The notes beneath the pieces were generated by a model. It saw only the letters and a list, made by a program, of their open reading frames with translations, ran no database searches and was not told the origin of the DNA. Positions 25,609-38,680 of a DNA stretch of 64,000 bases are shown piece by piece. This DNA is from Todiramphus chloris collaris (Eukaryota; Chordata; Aves; Coraciiformes; Alcedinidae), in assembly GCA_025345505.1 (NCBI GenBank), contig JANVCC010000021.1:29772316-29836315 (forward strand), read 5' to 3'. The first letter of the stretch is position 1, and every line of letters starts with the position of its first letter. The translations under genes were made by a program, and so were the position numbers.

Positions 25609-28600
25609 AAGCCTACAGGCTATTGTTGGATGTCTTTGTAAGTGGGTCAAACCTTATGCACATTCACCCACTGCCTGTTGAGAGAAGTCCCTGGATTGAA
25701 TTGTTTCCAGAAATCCTCCCAGATTTTTTGATATAAAGTGAATAAATTGATTCACTTCAAAAGATACTCTGGGGTTAAATAGTTAAGCGGTGAGGATAGT
25801 CAGGGACATGGACATGCCCAAGGTACTCAAGAAGGAACTGAGCAGTGAAGTTATTATACAGAGTAGTTATAATCTAGTTAATCCTCTCTTCTTGCATTTT
25901 GTGACTACTCATTTAGTATTAGGTCCTGATGTGCACAGATTTATTACCTTTCAGTGGAAAATCTGAGATAAGAATTTATTATTTCTTCCTGGATCACAGA
26001 ATACTTTTGCCTTCTGATGGCTGAGTGTAATGGTATTGATTTGTGAATTTCCCTACAAGAATGATATTTCTGTACCATTTATGTAGGATCCCAGTTGAAG
26101 GACCATATTCTGTGAAGATGAACTGTCAGAAGGTACTAGTAAAGCCTTTAATGATGTCTGATAGCTTTCAGATATATACAGCTTTGCTAAAACAGAGTAG
26201 ATTTAACATGATGAGGAAAAAAATAAAGTCTCTGACTTTAGAAGTGACCCTCACCCAAATTCTGGTTTCTTGTTTCAAATCATAAAAATATACTAAACAT
26301 CTTGGGGAAAAAGGCTCCCACTTCTCAAAGTGACTGTTTCCTATAAAACAAATAACAGCAAACCAAACCAAAATGAAAAAAAACACCACCAAACTCTCGA
26401 TACTAAAGAAAGCAATTAGAATCTTACTCTAAAATGCAGGTATGTGATGAATTTATCAGTGGATAAATGATTGGACGTAGTAGTGGAAAAGCTTACTAGT
26501 GATTACTATAATTTTCTGAATTTAAACATAGTATTATTAGCAATTTAAATCAAAAATATTGAAAAGATACATATTGTAGAGTACACTGATTGTTTCATAC
26601 AATTAAATTATTCAAAATGCGAGCTTACCAATTGTGGGAAATAGTGATATTTTCTTGTAGTTCAGATTTCAGACAGTCTTTCAATAGAAAAAAAAAACCC
26701 CAAACCTCAAGTTAATCATGCTCCTATGTTTGCAGTTTTTCTTATAATAAACTTGATATTTTTCCAACCAATCCACTTTCTAATGAGAACATTTAGCCAA
26801 AATAATTTGATACCTAATCATTTCATATCTAAAGAGCTCAAAACTAATTTTTAACAGGGTAAGCAGTGCACTGCCATTTTAAACATCAAATATGGAGTAT
26901 TATTTTATGAAACATTGCCACTAGAAATGAAAGTTAGCTGCTGAATTTGGAATATCTCAGTCTTACAAACACTTTGGTCTCTTATCTGAATAATGTTGAT
27001 AGCTTTAGCAATATAGGAAGGTGGAACTGAGCTTTGTACCACATCTTGCTATGCTTACTCTAACAAGTATTATCTTACTGTATATGATCATATGGCTCTG
27101 CCTCATCATGACAGCATGAAGTTCTTCAATGCTGTCAAGGTGCCGATCTCCTGTTTTGTAGATTTAGACTACTTATGTCCTTGCATGACATGATCAGTGA
27201 AAGGGCAAGTATTATTTTTCTCTCATTTTATATTTGATCTGCTAGCAGTGGTACATACTGCGTTCAATAAAAAATTACTTCAGATTTTTATATTCCAAAG
27301 GCATGGTCCATGACTTCATTATCATATATTTGTAGATTCTCTGAAGTACAGGAAAAAACTGTGGCTTAATGTATTTAACTTGGTTTTGGTTTTTTTTTGG
27401 GGCGGTAGTGGGGGGTAGTGTCAAATGTAATTTTTTTAATATTATCTCTTGGTTAAGTACAATGTGTGCTATGGAGTTTTTTATATTTCATGCAAAGACT
27501 TAAATATGAAGGGAATATCCAGAAAAGATGTCAGGTAGACCAGTTATTTTGTTATATCGATACAGAATTTACATGAACTTAAGATTTTATTCAAATATCT
27601 TCAAGAAAAGTATGCAAGCAAGCATTATTATATCAGTGCAGCTTTAATATACTACAACTCAAGAAAAAAGAGAATGAGCTAATTGCTATATTAATTGATT
27701 TTATTGTTATTTGTTTTATGTTACCTGTGTTTTGTAACAGCTTGGATGGGTTAATCATCTAATGATCACGTCATACCTAACCTTTCAGGCAACAAGCTTA
27801 TTGAACACAAAACGAGCTTAGTCAGTTTTCCAAGGAGAACCAGTCATTATGAGTCGTTCCTAAGACTTAAAGCTCATAACATTTCCTGTATGAATTTTAT
27901 AAGATATGATAGCATACTGTCTGAATGATAATGAATCTACTATCAGTTGTTCGACTGTATTGTTTCTGTTATTAATGTTGTCCTATTCAGTATATTAGAG
28001 CTATATAGTTGTAAAGTAGTCTTAACTGGGAGAAGGTTTTTGAAGAGAAATATTGTTCTGGGTTCAGGATATTCCAAGGCCAATTATTGTTCAAACATGA
28101 TTCCAGATCACCTGCAAGTTGCATAATGTTTTTCTTCTTGTTTGGAAGTCTGAGACTATTTATGTCAGAATTGTATTGTGATGTGAAATTAAGCAGGTAG
28201 AAAGAGGTGCTGATGAACTGTATTGCAAATATAGAATGATCTGTCACTCATAGCTCATGGAACTTCTCCAAGAGCTTGTGGTTTATGAAAACTCAAGCTG
28301 TTGGTCTGAGTTTCCATGCATTCAAAATGAGTAAGTTTGAAAACCTCATTTTACTTCCTTCAGGTGAGAAGACTTCTTTTATTCCTTTGAGGTGCAAAAA
28401 TGGGTAGCTATGTTGGTTGGTTGCTGTGTGCCTGAGGCAGCAGTTGGAAAGGCAAACATAGTGCGACGGAAAGGGACAGGAGGGGAGATTAAAAAATTGT
28501 GTGTTGTGATGGAAAGAAAGAGGGAGAGAAAGGGGGAGGGAAGTGTTCTTTATGAGTTGATATAACCAACTTATTTAATATAATACAAGTTCATTTATTT

Positions 28601-30625
28601 GCTATTGTCTATTAATTAGTGACTATGGAGAGGTTAAAAAGCTATGTTGTTGAAGAATTTGTATCATTGCTTTCAGGGGTTGTCCTCTTTCAACACTGCA
28701 TATAGAGGACCCTTTATTTCGTCTTTCTGAAATGTTTTTTTAGTTATGAATGTTTTACAAGTATCTCTTAAATAGTTTCCTTTCAATCCAATTTCAATTG
28801 CAATGAGATACTGTGTTCAAGCTGTCATCAAAGAATAAACTGTTACTGCTACTAGTATAAGTGATGTGACTGCTATGGACATTTAGAAAAAAGTCTTAGA
28901 TTGAGAAGAATGTAACTCTTATTACATTGCTTTGATGACATAATCAGTTAATGATGGATTAGTTACTGACTATGGAAACAGTAGCAAGCTAGGACTGAGA
29001 AACCTGGGGAAAGAAAAACTGCACCTAGTCAAGACAAACTCATCAAAATCCATAGCGATGGCAGACAGACAGTGTATTGACAAGTTTTACTGAAAGGAGG
29101 GTTTTGTCAGCATTACCTTTTTGTTAGGTGGTGGCCAAGATTTAGATTGACATAGGGGAAATACAACAAGTTGTAGGGAGTATTTTAAATGTGCGTATGC
29201 ATCTACTAAATTTCCTTTTCTCTATATTCATTATGCTGTCTGATCTCACAGGCACTGAGGCCACACGTGTGGCTTCAACAATGCAATTGCCCGTATTGAG
29301 CGGAAAGTTAATAGAATAGCATTGCTTTCTGCAGACTACTTTTTAAAAAAAATGTTTCTTTCACTTACGGTGGAAATAGAGAATTCAAAACATGAGGTGG
29401 TGTCAGCTGCATATTCCAATAATACCCATTTATGGTTCCATCAGGTTACTGGAACTATCTTGCTAGGAACCATGAAAATCAAGGGTAGTATCTTAAATAA
29501 ACAACATTGCTACTTAAAAGGATGATGTCACTTTTACATTTTCTTTTGACAGATAACTAGTTCCTTAATTCATATGCTACAATGCATCAATCCAATATAC
29601 AGAGACCTAGAAATAATTCCTATATTAGAATACTGAGTCTCTAATGTCACTTGAGCTTGGACTTCAAATGGTGAGAAAACCTGCTTAACATAGTGCAAAC
29701 AATGATAGGTTTTCCCTGTACCCTTGCTTAATAAATATATGTCAACATGGGAATAAAAGGACTATGTTACTTGGGTGATTTAATAACCAGGTAACTTACA
29801 GCATTACAACAGTACATTCATTATTTTTGCAAGTACCAGACTATGAACCAAAAAAAGAAAAGCAAACCCTGAATGGTTTTCAACATCCCATCAGTATTCA
29901 GTGCAAGTTTTTCAGAAGAGAAAAGTGATTTCTTGTGAATCAGTACTTTTGTTTTGAAAAGTATCTCAAAAGATTCCAGTAGATTAATATTTCATTCAAG
30001 TGCAAGAAAACACTTACAGAAGAAGAAAACAGTGGTTCCTGTGCACTCAGTCACTGTGTGGCAAGACATTTTTTTAAGGTAATTTTTTTTCCTCTATTGA
30101 AAAAGCTCAAGTTATATTCGGCCTTTGAAATCTCAGATATACAGATGTTGAGCACACTGAGGACAACATACTTCTAGAGGTGAATGACAAAAAATATAGC
30201 ACTTCTGCCTCTATAGTATGTAACAATATGAGCTTTATGTTTATGGAGTAGGGAATAACTTATGATGAAATAGATATTAGCTTAAAAAAACCCAACAAAC
30301 CAAGAAAAGCCAGCCATAAGAACATTTTTGTACAAAATGCAAATTACTTAGATTTGTCTTAAAGTTGATTTCTGATATTACTTGGGCTAAAATTTTATAT
30401 GGAAAGTGTTACGAGGAGATGACATGTACATACATGTTATCATAGTAGATAACTTTTAAGTTACATGAAAAAAGTCCTGCATGCTTGCATCCCAGGAAGA
30501 TCTGGGCAAGAGATGCCACTATTTGAAGTACTATTCCTGTAAAGAATGTTACTTTTATGGCTACATCTGTATCAATAAATAAAACAATTGAGAACTGTTC
30601 TTTGGCTTGAAGGACAGGCTTGCGT

Positions 30626-30646
30626 CCTGCAGTTTACAACTGCAGG
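30626..30646. repeat. Perfect hairpin, 8-bp arms
   Basis: CCTGCAGT and ACTGCAGG around TTACA, 33 bp before the A30 run. Confidence 0.88.
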
Positions 30647-30677
30647 TCTAAACTCTCTTATTACAGTCTTTCCCAAC

Positions 30678-30679
<2 letters not shown>

Positions 30680-30709
<30 letters not shown>
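30680..30709. repeat. Poly-A run (30)
   Basis: Thirty uninterrupted A preceded by TCTTTCCCAACCT. It is the longest A run in the window. Two overlapping AATAAA-like motifs lie about 110 bp upstream (near 30573). A retro-inserted tail is possible but no source RNA is recognised. Confidence 0.9.
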
Positions 30710-30713
<4 letters not shown>

Positions 30714-31148
30714 CCGTATCTTCTCCTGAGGAAGAGTTCCTGGCCAATTCTGTTTCTTGTACTGTCTTTGACTGATTACAGATCATGTTTTGTAAGTATA
30801 CTATAAAATTGCTACTAGGATGAATATTTCATTTTTTTAATTTCTAGTATCATTTTTGTTTAAAGAAACTAGGGGCAAAGTTTTTATTAAAGTTTTATCT
30901 ACTATTAGACCAAATGCCAAAAATTTACAAGCTTTTGGAATACAAACACTTACTTATGTCTGCTGAATGAAGTTAATCACTACTAAGATCTAAAAACATC
31001 TGTAAGCAATTAAAAATGGTTATATGGAAATGTTATTTTAAGTATTAGCAACTTGGTTTCTCCACCTTCTGCTCAATAGCTGGATGCCATTTGTCCAGTG
31101 AGTTTTAAAGGTAATGACTTTTTATCATGAAACCTCTTGCAATATACT

Positions 31149-31166
31149 TTTTTTTTTTTTTTTTTT
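31149..31166. repeat. Poly-T run (about 18)
   Basis: T homopolymer ending in AAATCC. Confidence 0.85.
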
Positions 31167-33279
31167 AAATCCTTTAATTGCTTTCTTCTTTAATCGGGGA
31201 GAAAGCTTTTCATCTTTTGAATGTCTTTTTCATCTGCATTTATCTTTTCTCTTTTTTACTTCTGTTCTGGAGTTCTCAAGTTACTTTTCTGATAATGAAG
31301 AAATAAAAACCCAGTACGTTTTTCTGTATATACAGTGCACTTATCCCTTTGCTCAAGAAGCACTTAGCCCAAACATGGAGTAATTACCATATCCACATTC
31401 ACTCTGAAATTCAAGGAATTATTAGCTGATTTTGCACTTGGAAACAAATCTTTTAAAGTAATCTTTTTTTTTTGGTGGAAAATTTAAGGTCATCATGAGA
31501 TCATCAGTTATACCTACAGGCCCTCTAACTGCTACTGTCTGAGTCTTTAAGTTGTGGATAATCAGTAACACAATTTCTTTTTAAGACTTCTGTCTGCATA
31601 ATTTTCTCAAGAAAAATATTTGCTTTTAAATGACTTTTTAATTGTTAGTTGCTGTCTTTATAGTGCCAGTAAAACTTGTTATTATTATTATTGTAGTGGT
31701 TTATGGTATGTTTTGGTAGTGCTTTTTCTCCATTTACTTATTTATTTACTCAGATCTCCATTTATATTACTAAGAGTGAATTTACTGATATCAGTCAAAA
31801 TATTGAGATGCTGTACCATCTCAAAATATCTTGAGTTCCAAGTCATATGCTCTGAGAAAATATTTACCATTATTCTATGTGAACAATATTTTAGAATTTC
31901 CTTCCAGTGTTCTGGGATCTCACCTTTGTTGGTTACTTCTTATTTCTAACTCTCTCCTGAAAACTGATAGAAGGAAAAGAATGTGTAATTCTTTATCCAT
32001 CCTAATTTGAGACAACTTCCTTACTGAAATTTTGAACTATGTAAACTCTGCTTTATAAACTCACAGAATTGTGGTAGGAGTGAGTATTTTAATTTAGGTT
32101 CCTTCTTCCCACTCCTTTCTCAAATCTACTTTATTTAATATTAATATTTGTTTTATTAAATCTTTAATAATGGAAATAAATATTTTCAGAACAAGTAAAA
32201 ATAAATGAAAAATAACAGTAAATAGTAACAAGATTTCCTCTGGGATATTTTCCCTCACCATTCATTCCAAATATTTAATTCCTTTGTCCTGTCTAGATGA
32301 TGAGGCAAGGGTTTCTCAGAACTTTTTTTGGCCAAGTGACTAGTACTTTAAATGTTAAAAACAGTACCAGGATTTTGTATGAGAAATAATGATGAGCTTT
32401 TAAGAACTTTTATTTTTCCAATAGTACTTTTTATTAAGTGATCAAGTAAATTGCTTCAGTATGTAGTCCAGATTAAAGTAGGACATAGATGAAACAGAAG
32501 GATATTTAGTGTAGCTCTTATATAAGGGCTAAAAGTGATCAAGTGGTTGAAGGCTATTGCCAATGGATTTAATTTAATTTCTGTCTCACATCTTAGACGG
32601 TTTTAATTCAGTGTAATGACAAAAACTGTATTTGGTCTGCCCTTGGAAAATCCTTTTTTCTTTGTGTAAAAAAAGTGTGATAAGTGGATTTTTTTTTTCT
32701 TTTGCTGTATAATTCAGAACTGTTTATATAACCTCTGAGATAACACTGTCTTTTGGAGTTGTATTTGAATCTGCTTCATTGCTTCTTTTAGAATTATTCA
32801 TGATTTAATTGTATTTATTCACTTAACACAGATCCATCTGTGGCCTGCTCCCAGTAGAAGGCTCCTCATTTCATCCTCAGTCGCTAAATGCTAACATCTC
32901 ACGCACTGCTTAGCTCCATCTCACTTTTTGTATAACGTTGTTCCTATGGTTACTTCAAGTGATTTCTTCTGCTACAGTTTACGATATAATTGTCTTACTT
33001 TTTATTTGTTGGTTTGGTATGGTTTCTGCTGCCCTGACTTTTACAGAAATTATCTCTATATTCAAAAGTCACTTTAGCTTACATGATATGCTGTCTTCTA
33101 GATCTCAACATCTTTTTCAGAGATGTGAAAGATTTCAAAGTTGATTATATACTAATCAACATCTTTGGAGGTGGGGGTAGTATTGATATCATGGTGTGTG
33201 ATATGAAGTTTCCTCCTTTCTTTGAATAGTTTTGATTAGGCCACTAAATTTTGTCCACTACTCTGTCTTCTAAATAGAA

Positions 33280-33327
33280 CATATATATCTACATATATAT
33301 ATATGTGTGTATATATATATATATATC
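33280..33327. repeat. TA microsatellite with TG interruption
   Basis: ATATATATCTACATATATAT, ATATGTGTGT and then ATATATATATATATATAT. Alternating purine-pyrimidine and likely polymorphic. Confidence 0.9.
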
Positions 33328-33505
33328 ACTTCCTTCCATTTTTCAAAATGGAGTGATTTGGAGATTCCTCTGAATTTTTCTTCTTTAAATTCCTTTCTAT
33401 TTTACACTGTTATGTTTTCATCAGGCACAAAACCAAATTAAAGCAAAGATGCTCAGTTAAATTTTACTTACTGATTTTGCTTTGAAGTCTAAAATGTTCA
33501 TAAAA

Positions 33506-33549
33506 TGAATAGAATAGAATAGAATAGAATAGAATAGAATAGAATAATA
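33506..33549. repeat. AATAG pentamer repeat
   Basis: About eight tandem AATAG units, fused to the CR1-like fragment to their right. Confidence 0.92.
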
Positions 33550-33640
33550 GTTAGAAGGGACCTGAAATAATCATCTAGTCCAACTGCCTGTCCAGTTCGT
33601 GTCTGACCAAAAATTGAAGCACATTATGTGACTATTTTGG
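33506..33640 (-). mobile_element. CR1-like 3' tail fragment with AATAG repeat
   Basis: A run of about eight AATAG units (33506-33549) leads into TAGTTAGAAGGGACCTGAAA, ATCATCTAGTCCAACTGCCT and GTCTGACCAAAAATTGAAGC. This resembles the reverse complement of a CR1 3' end of a subfamily in which the tail repeats expanded as a pentamer. It is short and the right edge is vague. It could instead be a pentamer microsatellite that arose on an old CR1 tail. Confidence 0.75.
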
Positions 33641-36525
33641 CAAGATTATTAGTTTCATTGGGGATGCCTTAATGCTGTTGCTTCAAGCTCAACGGATTTA
33701 TTATTTCCATTATTCTCAGCATGTTGTCCAACCATAAATCCTTTATTTCACCAGCCTGGCTAATCTAATAAATCTGGGAGGTAATATTCTTCTGAAAAAA
33801 AAATGGAAAACTCAACACTGATAGATAAATAAGTTACAAATGAAAAGGGATTTCCAGTGCTAACATTCCTCGTTATTTCCCCTAACTGCATCTCATGTCC
33901 ATTTTGCCAAATGTCTGAAGAAAATCTGGACTTGAATTCTTATCACTTTTTTTTCCCCAGTTTCCTCCTGCTCCCTAGCTGCTTCTCAGAATTTTTTTCG
34001 GACAATGTAATAATTCTGAATTACATTGTTTTTCTTCTGTATACTACATATATCTTCTAGAAACTACCTGCTAAATGAAGAATCACAGTTTTATCATAGT
34101 ATAAAAATTTTATTTGTGGTGCATAGGGTCAAAAAGGACTGTTCACAAAACCTATCCCACTGAAGATCATTTGCAAAGAGAATTTTCACATTTGCTTTTT
34201 TTTCACTCATTATGCACAACGGGCATCTCTTTGATGCTGAGGCTTTCAGGATTCCACACTCCATGTTTAGCATTCAGTATCTACCTTTTTCATATGAAAA
34301 TGCACTATGTAAGAGCACTTTGTTTAGAGAGAGAGCACATTACTGAGAACAGAGGTTTCTAGGCACAGATGTTAAAACGGTTTTAACCTGTTCTGAAAGC
34401 CAGAAGCAGAGGAAAAGCTGGTAGATTTTCATAAGTTCTTTTCAGAGTTGGAAATAATTTCAAATACTTCTCCCTCTTCTGTCTGTCACTGCCTTCAAGA
34501 AGGTGGAACTTAGAGCATATTTACAATAAAAAGAGATCATTCATTGTCAACACGGGTGCACCACTATTATGACATCACAAAAGAGTTACCATTCCTGTGT
34601 CAGTATCTCTGTGTGGTGCATGTACCATGTGAACATGCTAATTCAGATATCTCAATACTATGCTTCACTAAATGAAATAAATAGGCAGAGTATTGTCCCT
34701 TTAGGTTTACTCAAGTGAAGAGAACTACATCTTTCTAAGAGTGTTTGAAATTCTCTGTGTGCTCTGATGAATTCATATTTTCAAGTTTTTCTCTGCAGCA
34801 ATAAAAAGCACAAACAGTGATATGGTGGATTCTCTTTTATATGTAAGTGGCTGGGACATTTGCTGATGTCCTACTCTGCAGTTGATATCTACCCCTAATT
34901 CAAGATTTGGTGATAATTTTTGGGATTAACTTTTGGGATTAACCACTGAACATCTCATTCAGTAGAGTTCCTACTGATACCCATGTTACTGCTGATGTGG
35001 GCCAGATTTTATGAGTAATCCAACTGGGAAGGACTTAATGCAGTAGATAGTTTGCATTCTTTAGCAATATGTATTCTAACATTAAATCAAGGTTTTATTT
35101 AAAGGGTAAATGTTTCTATTGTGAAATCAGTTGTCCTCCCTAATTTGATCTTAATAGGAAGCTAAACAAGGGAAAAAAAAAACTAGTAAAATATTTGACA
35201 GAAACTGGTAGAAGGTAAGATAAATAACAGAATTCAAAGTTTTGTCCATCAGCAACTATTTTTTTAAATTTTCTGTGAAAACAGAGTCCTGGAAAGAAAG
35301 AATGTTTAATAGAAATTGTTTTCTTTAAATAACAATGCAAAGCATGTATCATTTTGAGGCTTACTTTATTTTTGTTGAAATTTTATTACTAAAAAGTTTT
35401 AAACTTTTACGAAGTAGGGTTTTTGACTCAAGTAGGTATAAAGATGTTGAGATAAATTTGCAGTAGTTCTTTATGATCATAAAACTTAATTTTAAAGGAA
35501 ATATGTACCTAGAAATGGAATTCTAAAATAGCAGATTCATTACATTTTCTTAGAAATGGCAAGCATTCAGGTAAATATCTTCACTGTATTTTCACTGTCT
35601 GAGGAAAGAAACTCATTTTCCCTAGCTTTAGCCATATAAGAAGTTAGATATCAAGGAGGAGATTCATCTGCTAGTAAGTCAGAAATGTAGCTGTTGAAAT
35701 CTTACTAAGTCATCTACTTTCATAGCCAGTGGAAAGTAGCAGACATCTCTAGAGAGTGATACATCTCAGTGTAAGATAGGCCTCATGAATCACCCTCTGG
35801 AAATGCCCGTGTCTCTTTATTGACTATAGGCAACCTAGATGAAGAGTTTGGACTGAATGCTTAAATTTTAGAAGGTTAATGTTAAATTAGATGGGCGAAG
35901 CTGTCAATGTAGGCATATTATTTTAAAAGTATGGATGCAAAACTGTATCTGTACATTGTCCATTAGATGAATCTGTGGAAAGGAGTCATATGTTTTAGAA
36001 TAGTTGAAGAAGTTTAGTATTTTCTGGGTACAGTAATAAAAAGAAATGAGAATATTTGTATTTAATCATTTGCACAAAATACTGTATATCACAAACATGG
36101 AATTTAGAAGGTAGTCAAATCACATTTTAATCAAGGATTGAAACTTCTGATATCCCTCTGGATTCACTGTGAATTGTGTCTGTTACTGGGTTCTGGTAGC
36201 TGGGTTCATGACATAACATGTACATATTTTAATGTACTTAAAAGAGTGATAAATCTTCTCCTGTGATAATGAATTAATATTCTGTTTAAACAACCAAAGA
36301 CATGGTATATCTTGATGCTAATTCCAATAGGATTACTAGTTTTAATTTTAGAGTAAGAACAGTCCTCCAGTGCTGTAAACAAGGATAAATTGGTATCAAT
36401 ATTTTGCTTATTTAGAATGTTCCAGTGAAGTAATATTAATCTTATTTGAGTTTTCTGAGGTAGGTTTGCTGGAATCATTCCGCTTCCTGTAACTTGCTAA
36501 AGCTACAATGCCAGATTCTTTTAGA

Positions 36526-36549
36526 ACTTGCATCCTCAATGATGCAAGT
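36526..36549. repeat. Perfect hairpin, 9-bp arms
   Basis: ACTTGCATC and GATGCAAGT are exact reverse complements around CTCAAT. Confidence 0.9.
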
Positions 36550-36759
36550 AACTCTACACTGTTCCCTCTAAAAAAAATATGCACTATTCCCAAAATAGCA
36601 AAAAACCCCAAAGACCTTATTTTTTAAATCTGAATCAGCTTTAAGTGAACTTGGAAATGCAGCTATCCAAACTTCTAAGTGCTGAATTCCATCTGCCCTT
36701 GCGAACTCTAATAGTTCCTCCTTAAAAAGGCATCTTTAAATATCTTATTTGTGACAACG

Positions 36760-36882
36760 TGGTTTTTTTTTTGTTTTTTAGTGTTTTGGGGTTTTTTTGT
36801 GGTTTGCTTGTTGTTTGTTTTGGGGTGTTTTGTTTGTTTGTTTGTTTTTTGTTTGTTGTAATTCTTTATTTTTTTTTTTCCC
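36760..36882. repeat. GTTT-rich low-complexity tract
   Basis: Repeated GTTTT, GGGGTTTTTT and (GTTT)4 units, ending in a T10-type run. It is the strand complement in style of the tract at 40140-40255. Confidence 0.88.
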
Positions 36883-37559
36883 AGTGCTATAAGGTAGTAG
36901 TTTAATCTGAAAATACGTAACGTCCTGTAGTAATTTTCAGTATGTTGAGACAATGAGAGAACCAGAAAGATGAAATATGTCTGAGCTCTCCAATTTCTAG
37001 TAGTTGTCTAAGTCTAGTTTTATTTATCAAGTATAGATGTAATTTTTCGTATCATTACTGGAAAACAAATGCTGATAATCCTGATGTCTAATCAGTAATA
37101 TTTAAAAGGGTGAATGTTTAGTCTGAATAGTAAATATGGATACCTTAATTACATTGAAAGTTTACTGTCCTTTTTAGTTTTATAATCTTTATTTTTCCCA
37201 CGGACGTAAGAATAAATTTGATTTCATATCAATTAAAGGGAAAAGTTTTATTTGTTTTTGTGTAAATAAGTATGCAACTTGTAATTCTTAAAAAAAAAAA
37301 AAAATCCCATATGCATGATCACCTCTTAGACTAGAGATTCCTTTTATTTTGTCAGTGGTTTCAGTCTCCTAATCCGTATTTGCCTACTGTGTTTCAAAAG
37401 ATAATCAAATTGGTTTTGTGGTACATTAATGTTTTATGCAATATTCCATAGAGAACATTAAATAAAAATAAAAGAAAAAGGTTGACCTCTAACACTTACA
37501 CCCATTTCTTATGTCAAACTGGGAGATGTTGAAAGCCCTATATGGTCGTAACCCTTCTA

Positions 37560-37920
37560 TCTAACTGTGACCCTCCTTAACATTAAGCAGGTGACTCGAT
37601 TAAACATAAATCAGGCATAAAATGCCCTGCATGAGGCAGCACAGTGAATCAAGCAAATTATCAAATGGCAAAACTCATTCTGTGCTCTGGGCAATGTAAG
37701 CTGCCAGCACTTATACATCAAAACTTCACTCAATGTAAGATTGATTTTATTTTATTTTGTTTATTTTAATTCCCTACAGCAAGCTGTGTTACTTGTGTAA
37801 AATGCTGTCTGCATCATTACATTCCTAAGAAATGCTTTTCTTGTTTAGCAAAGGCTGATCACAATCTTAAGCAATGTAATGTAAGACTAGATATGCTGCA
37901 CTCTGTAGTGGGTTCTAGTG
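37560..37920. promoter_or_regulatory. Candidate conserved noncoding stretch (intron)
   Basis: Balanced, repeat-free text with AAGCAGGTGACTCGATTAAA (E-box CAGGTG and an adjoining GTGACTC), CAAATTATCAAATGG and GGCTGATCACAATC. Resembles vertebrate conserved elements in style. No alignment available. Confidence 0.35.
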
Positions 37921-38199
37921 GAGCTGATATTTTGTACAGTAATACTGAAACTTAAGCTTCTGTGATTGTATAGATTTTTTTTCTGTTTGTTTGTATGTAT
38001 ACACACACTATCAACTTTATCAAAAATACGAGCACCAAAGGGATAATGTTATAAAATTGAATCACCAGTAGCCATTGAAGATATTTTCCAGTTTCAGTAA
38101 AGATGCTGGGATTAAAGCGTGTAAGTCCAATCTTAAGGCAAGAATGAATTTTTATGTAAGATGATACATGTCTTCCTTTCACAGTTGCTTTTTATGCTG

Positions 38200-38680
38200 C
38201 CTTAAAACATGTCAAAATAATCCCCAGCAGAGGAGCCTAAAAGGAATGTCAGCTCTGTGGTTATGTAAATCGAATTGAGTGCTTTACAGCAGGTTTAAGA
38301 TTTTTATAACTCAGGAGTTGTTAACAGCCAGCTGGTTTGTATCTGTTTTTTATGGTTATTCTTGTCATAGGCAGCCTCCACAATTTTTAATTATATTTTA
38401 TGGTATGTGTTTTCCCTCCTCTTGAATCCCACAGCCACTCTTTGCTTCAAAAGATATTTTCCACTGGGAAGAGGAGAAGCATTGCTTTGGGACTCCACCA
38501 TTAGAAATACTGTTGTATAATTACCTCCTGGTAACAACAGTGGAGTGTGAATCTCCATCGCAGATCTTTAACTTGCTATGCTAGGATGGAAATGTGTAGT
38601 ATTCTGCACACCCAGTTAGGATGTGATGCCTGCAGCCCTTAGCTCAGGCTGTTGTCTTCCACTTTTAAAGAACTGATTTA
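38200..38680. promoter_or_regulatory. Candidate conserved noncoding stretch (intron)
   Basis: Contains GTCAAAATAATCCCCAGCAG, TGTGGTTATG (RUNX-like TGTGGT) and GTTAACAGCCAGCTGG (E-box CAGCTG). Higher GC than the surrounding intron and no repeat. Inference from composition and motif density. Confidence 0.35.

Noticed and set aside
30588-30806. Open frame through a lysine run
   Set aside because: It exists only because it crosses the A30 homopolymer; there is no protein similarity or splice context.
32060-32110. Possible repeat end (TCACAGAATTGTGGTAGG)
   Set aside because: The match is too short and no repeat body follows.
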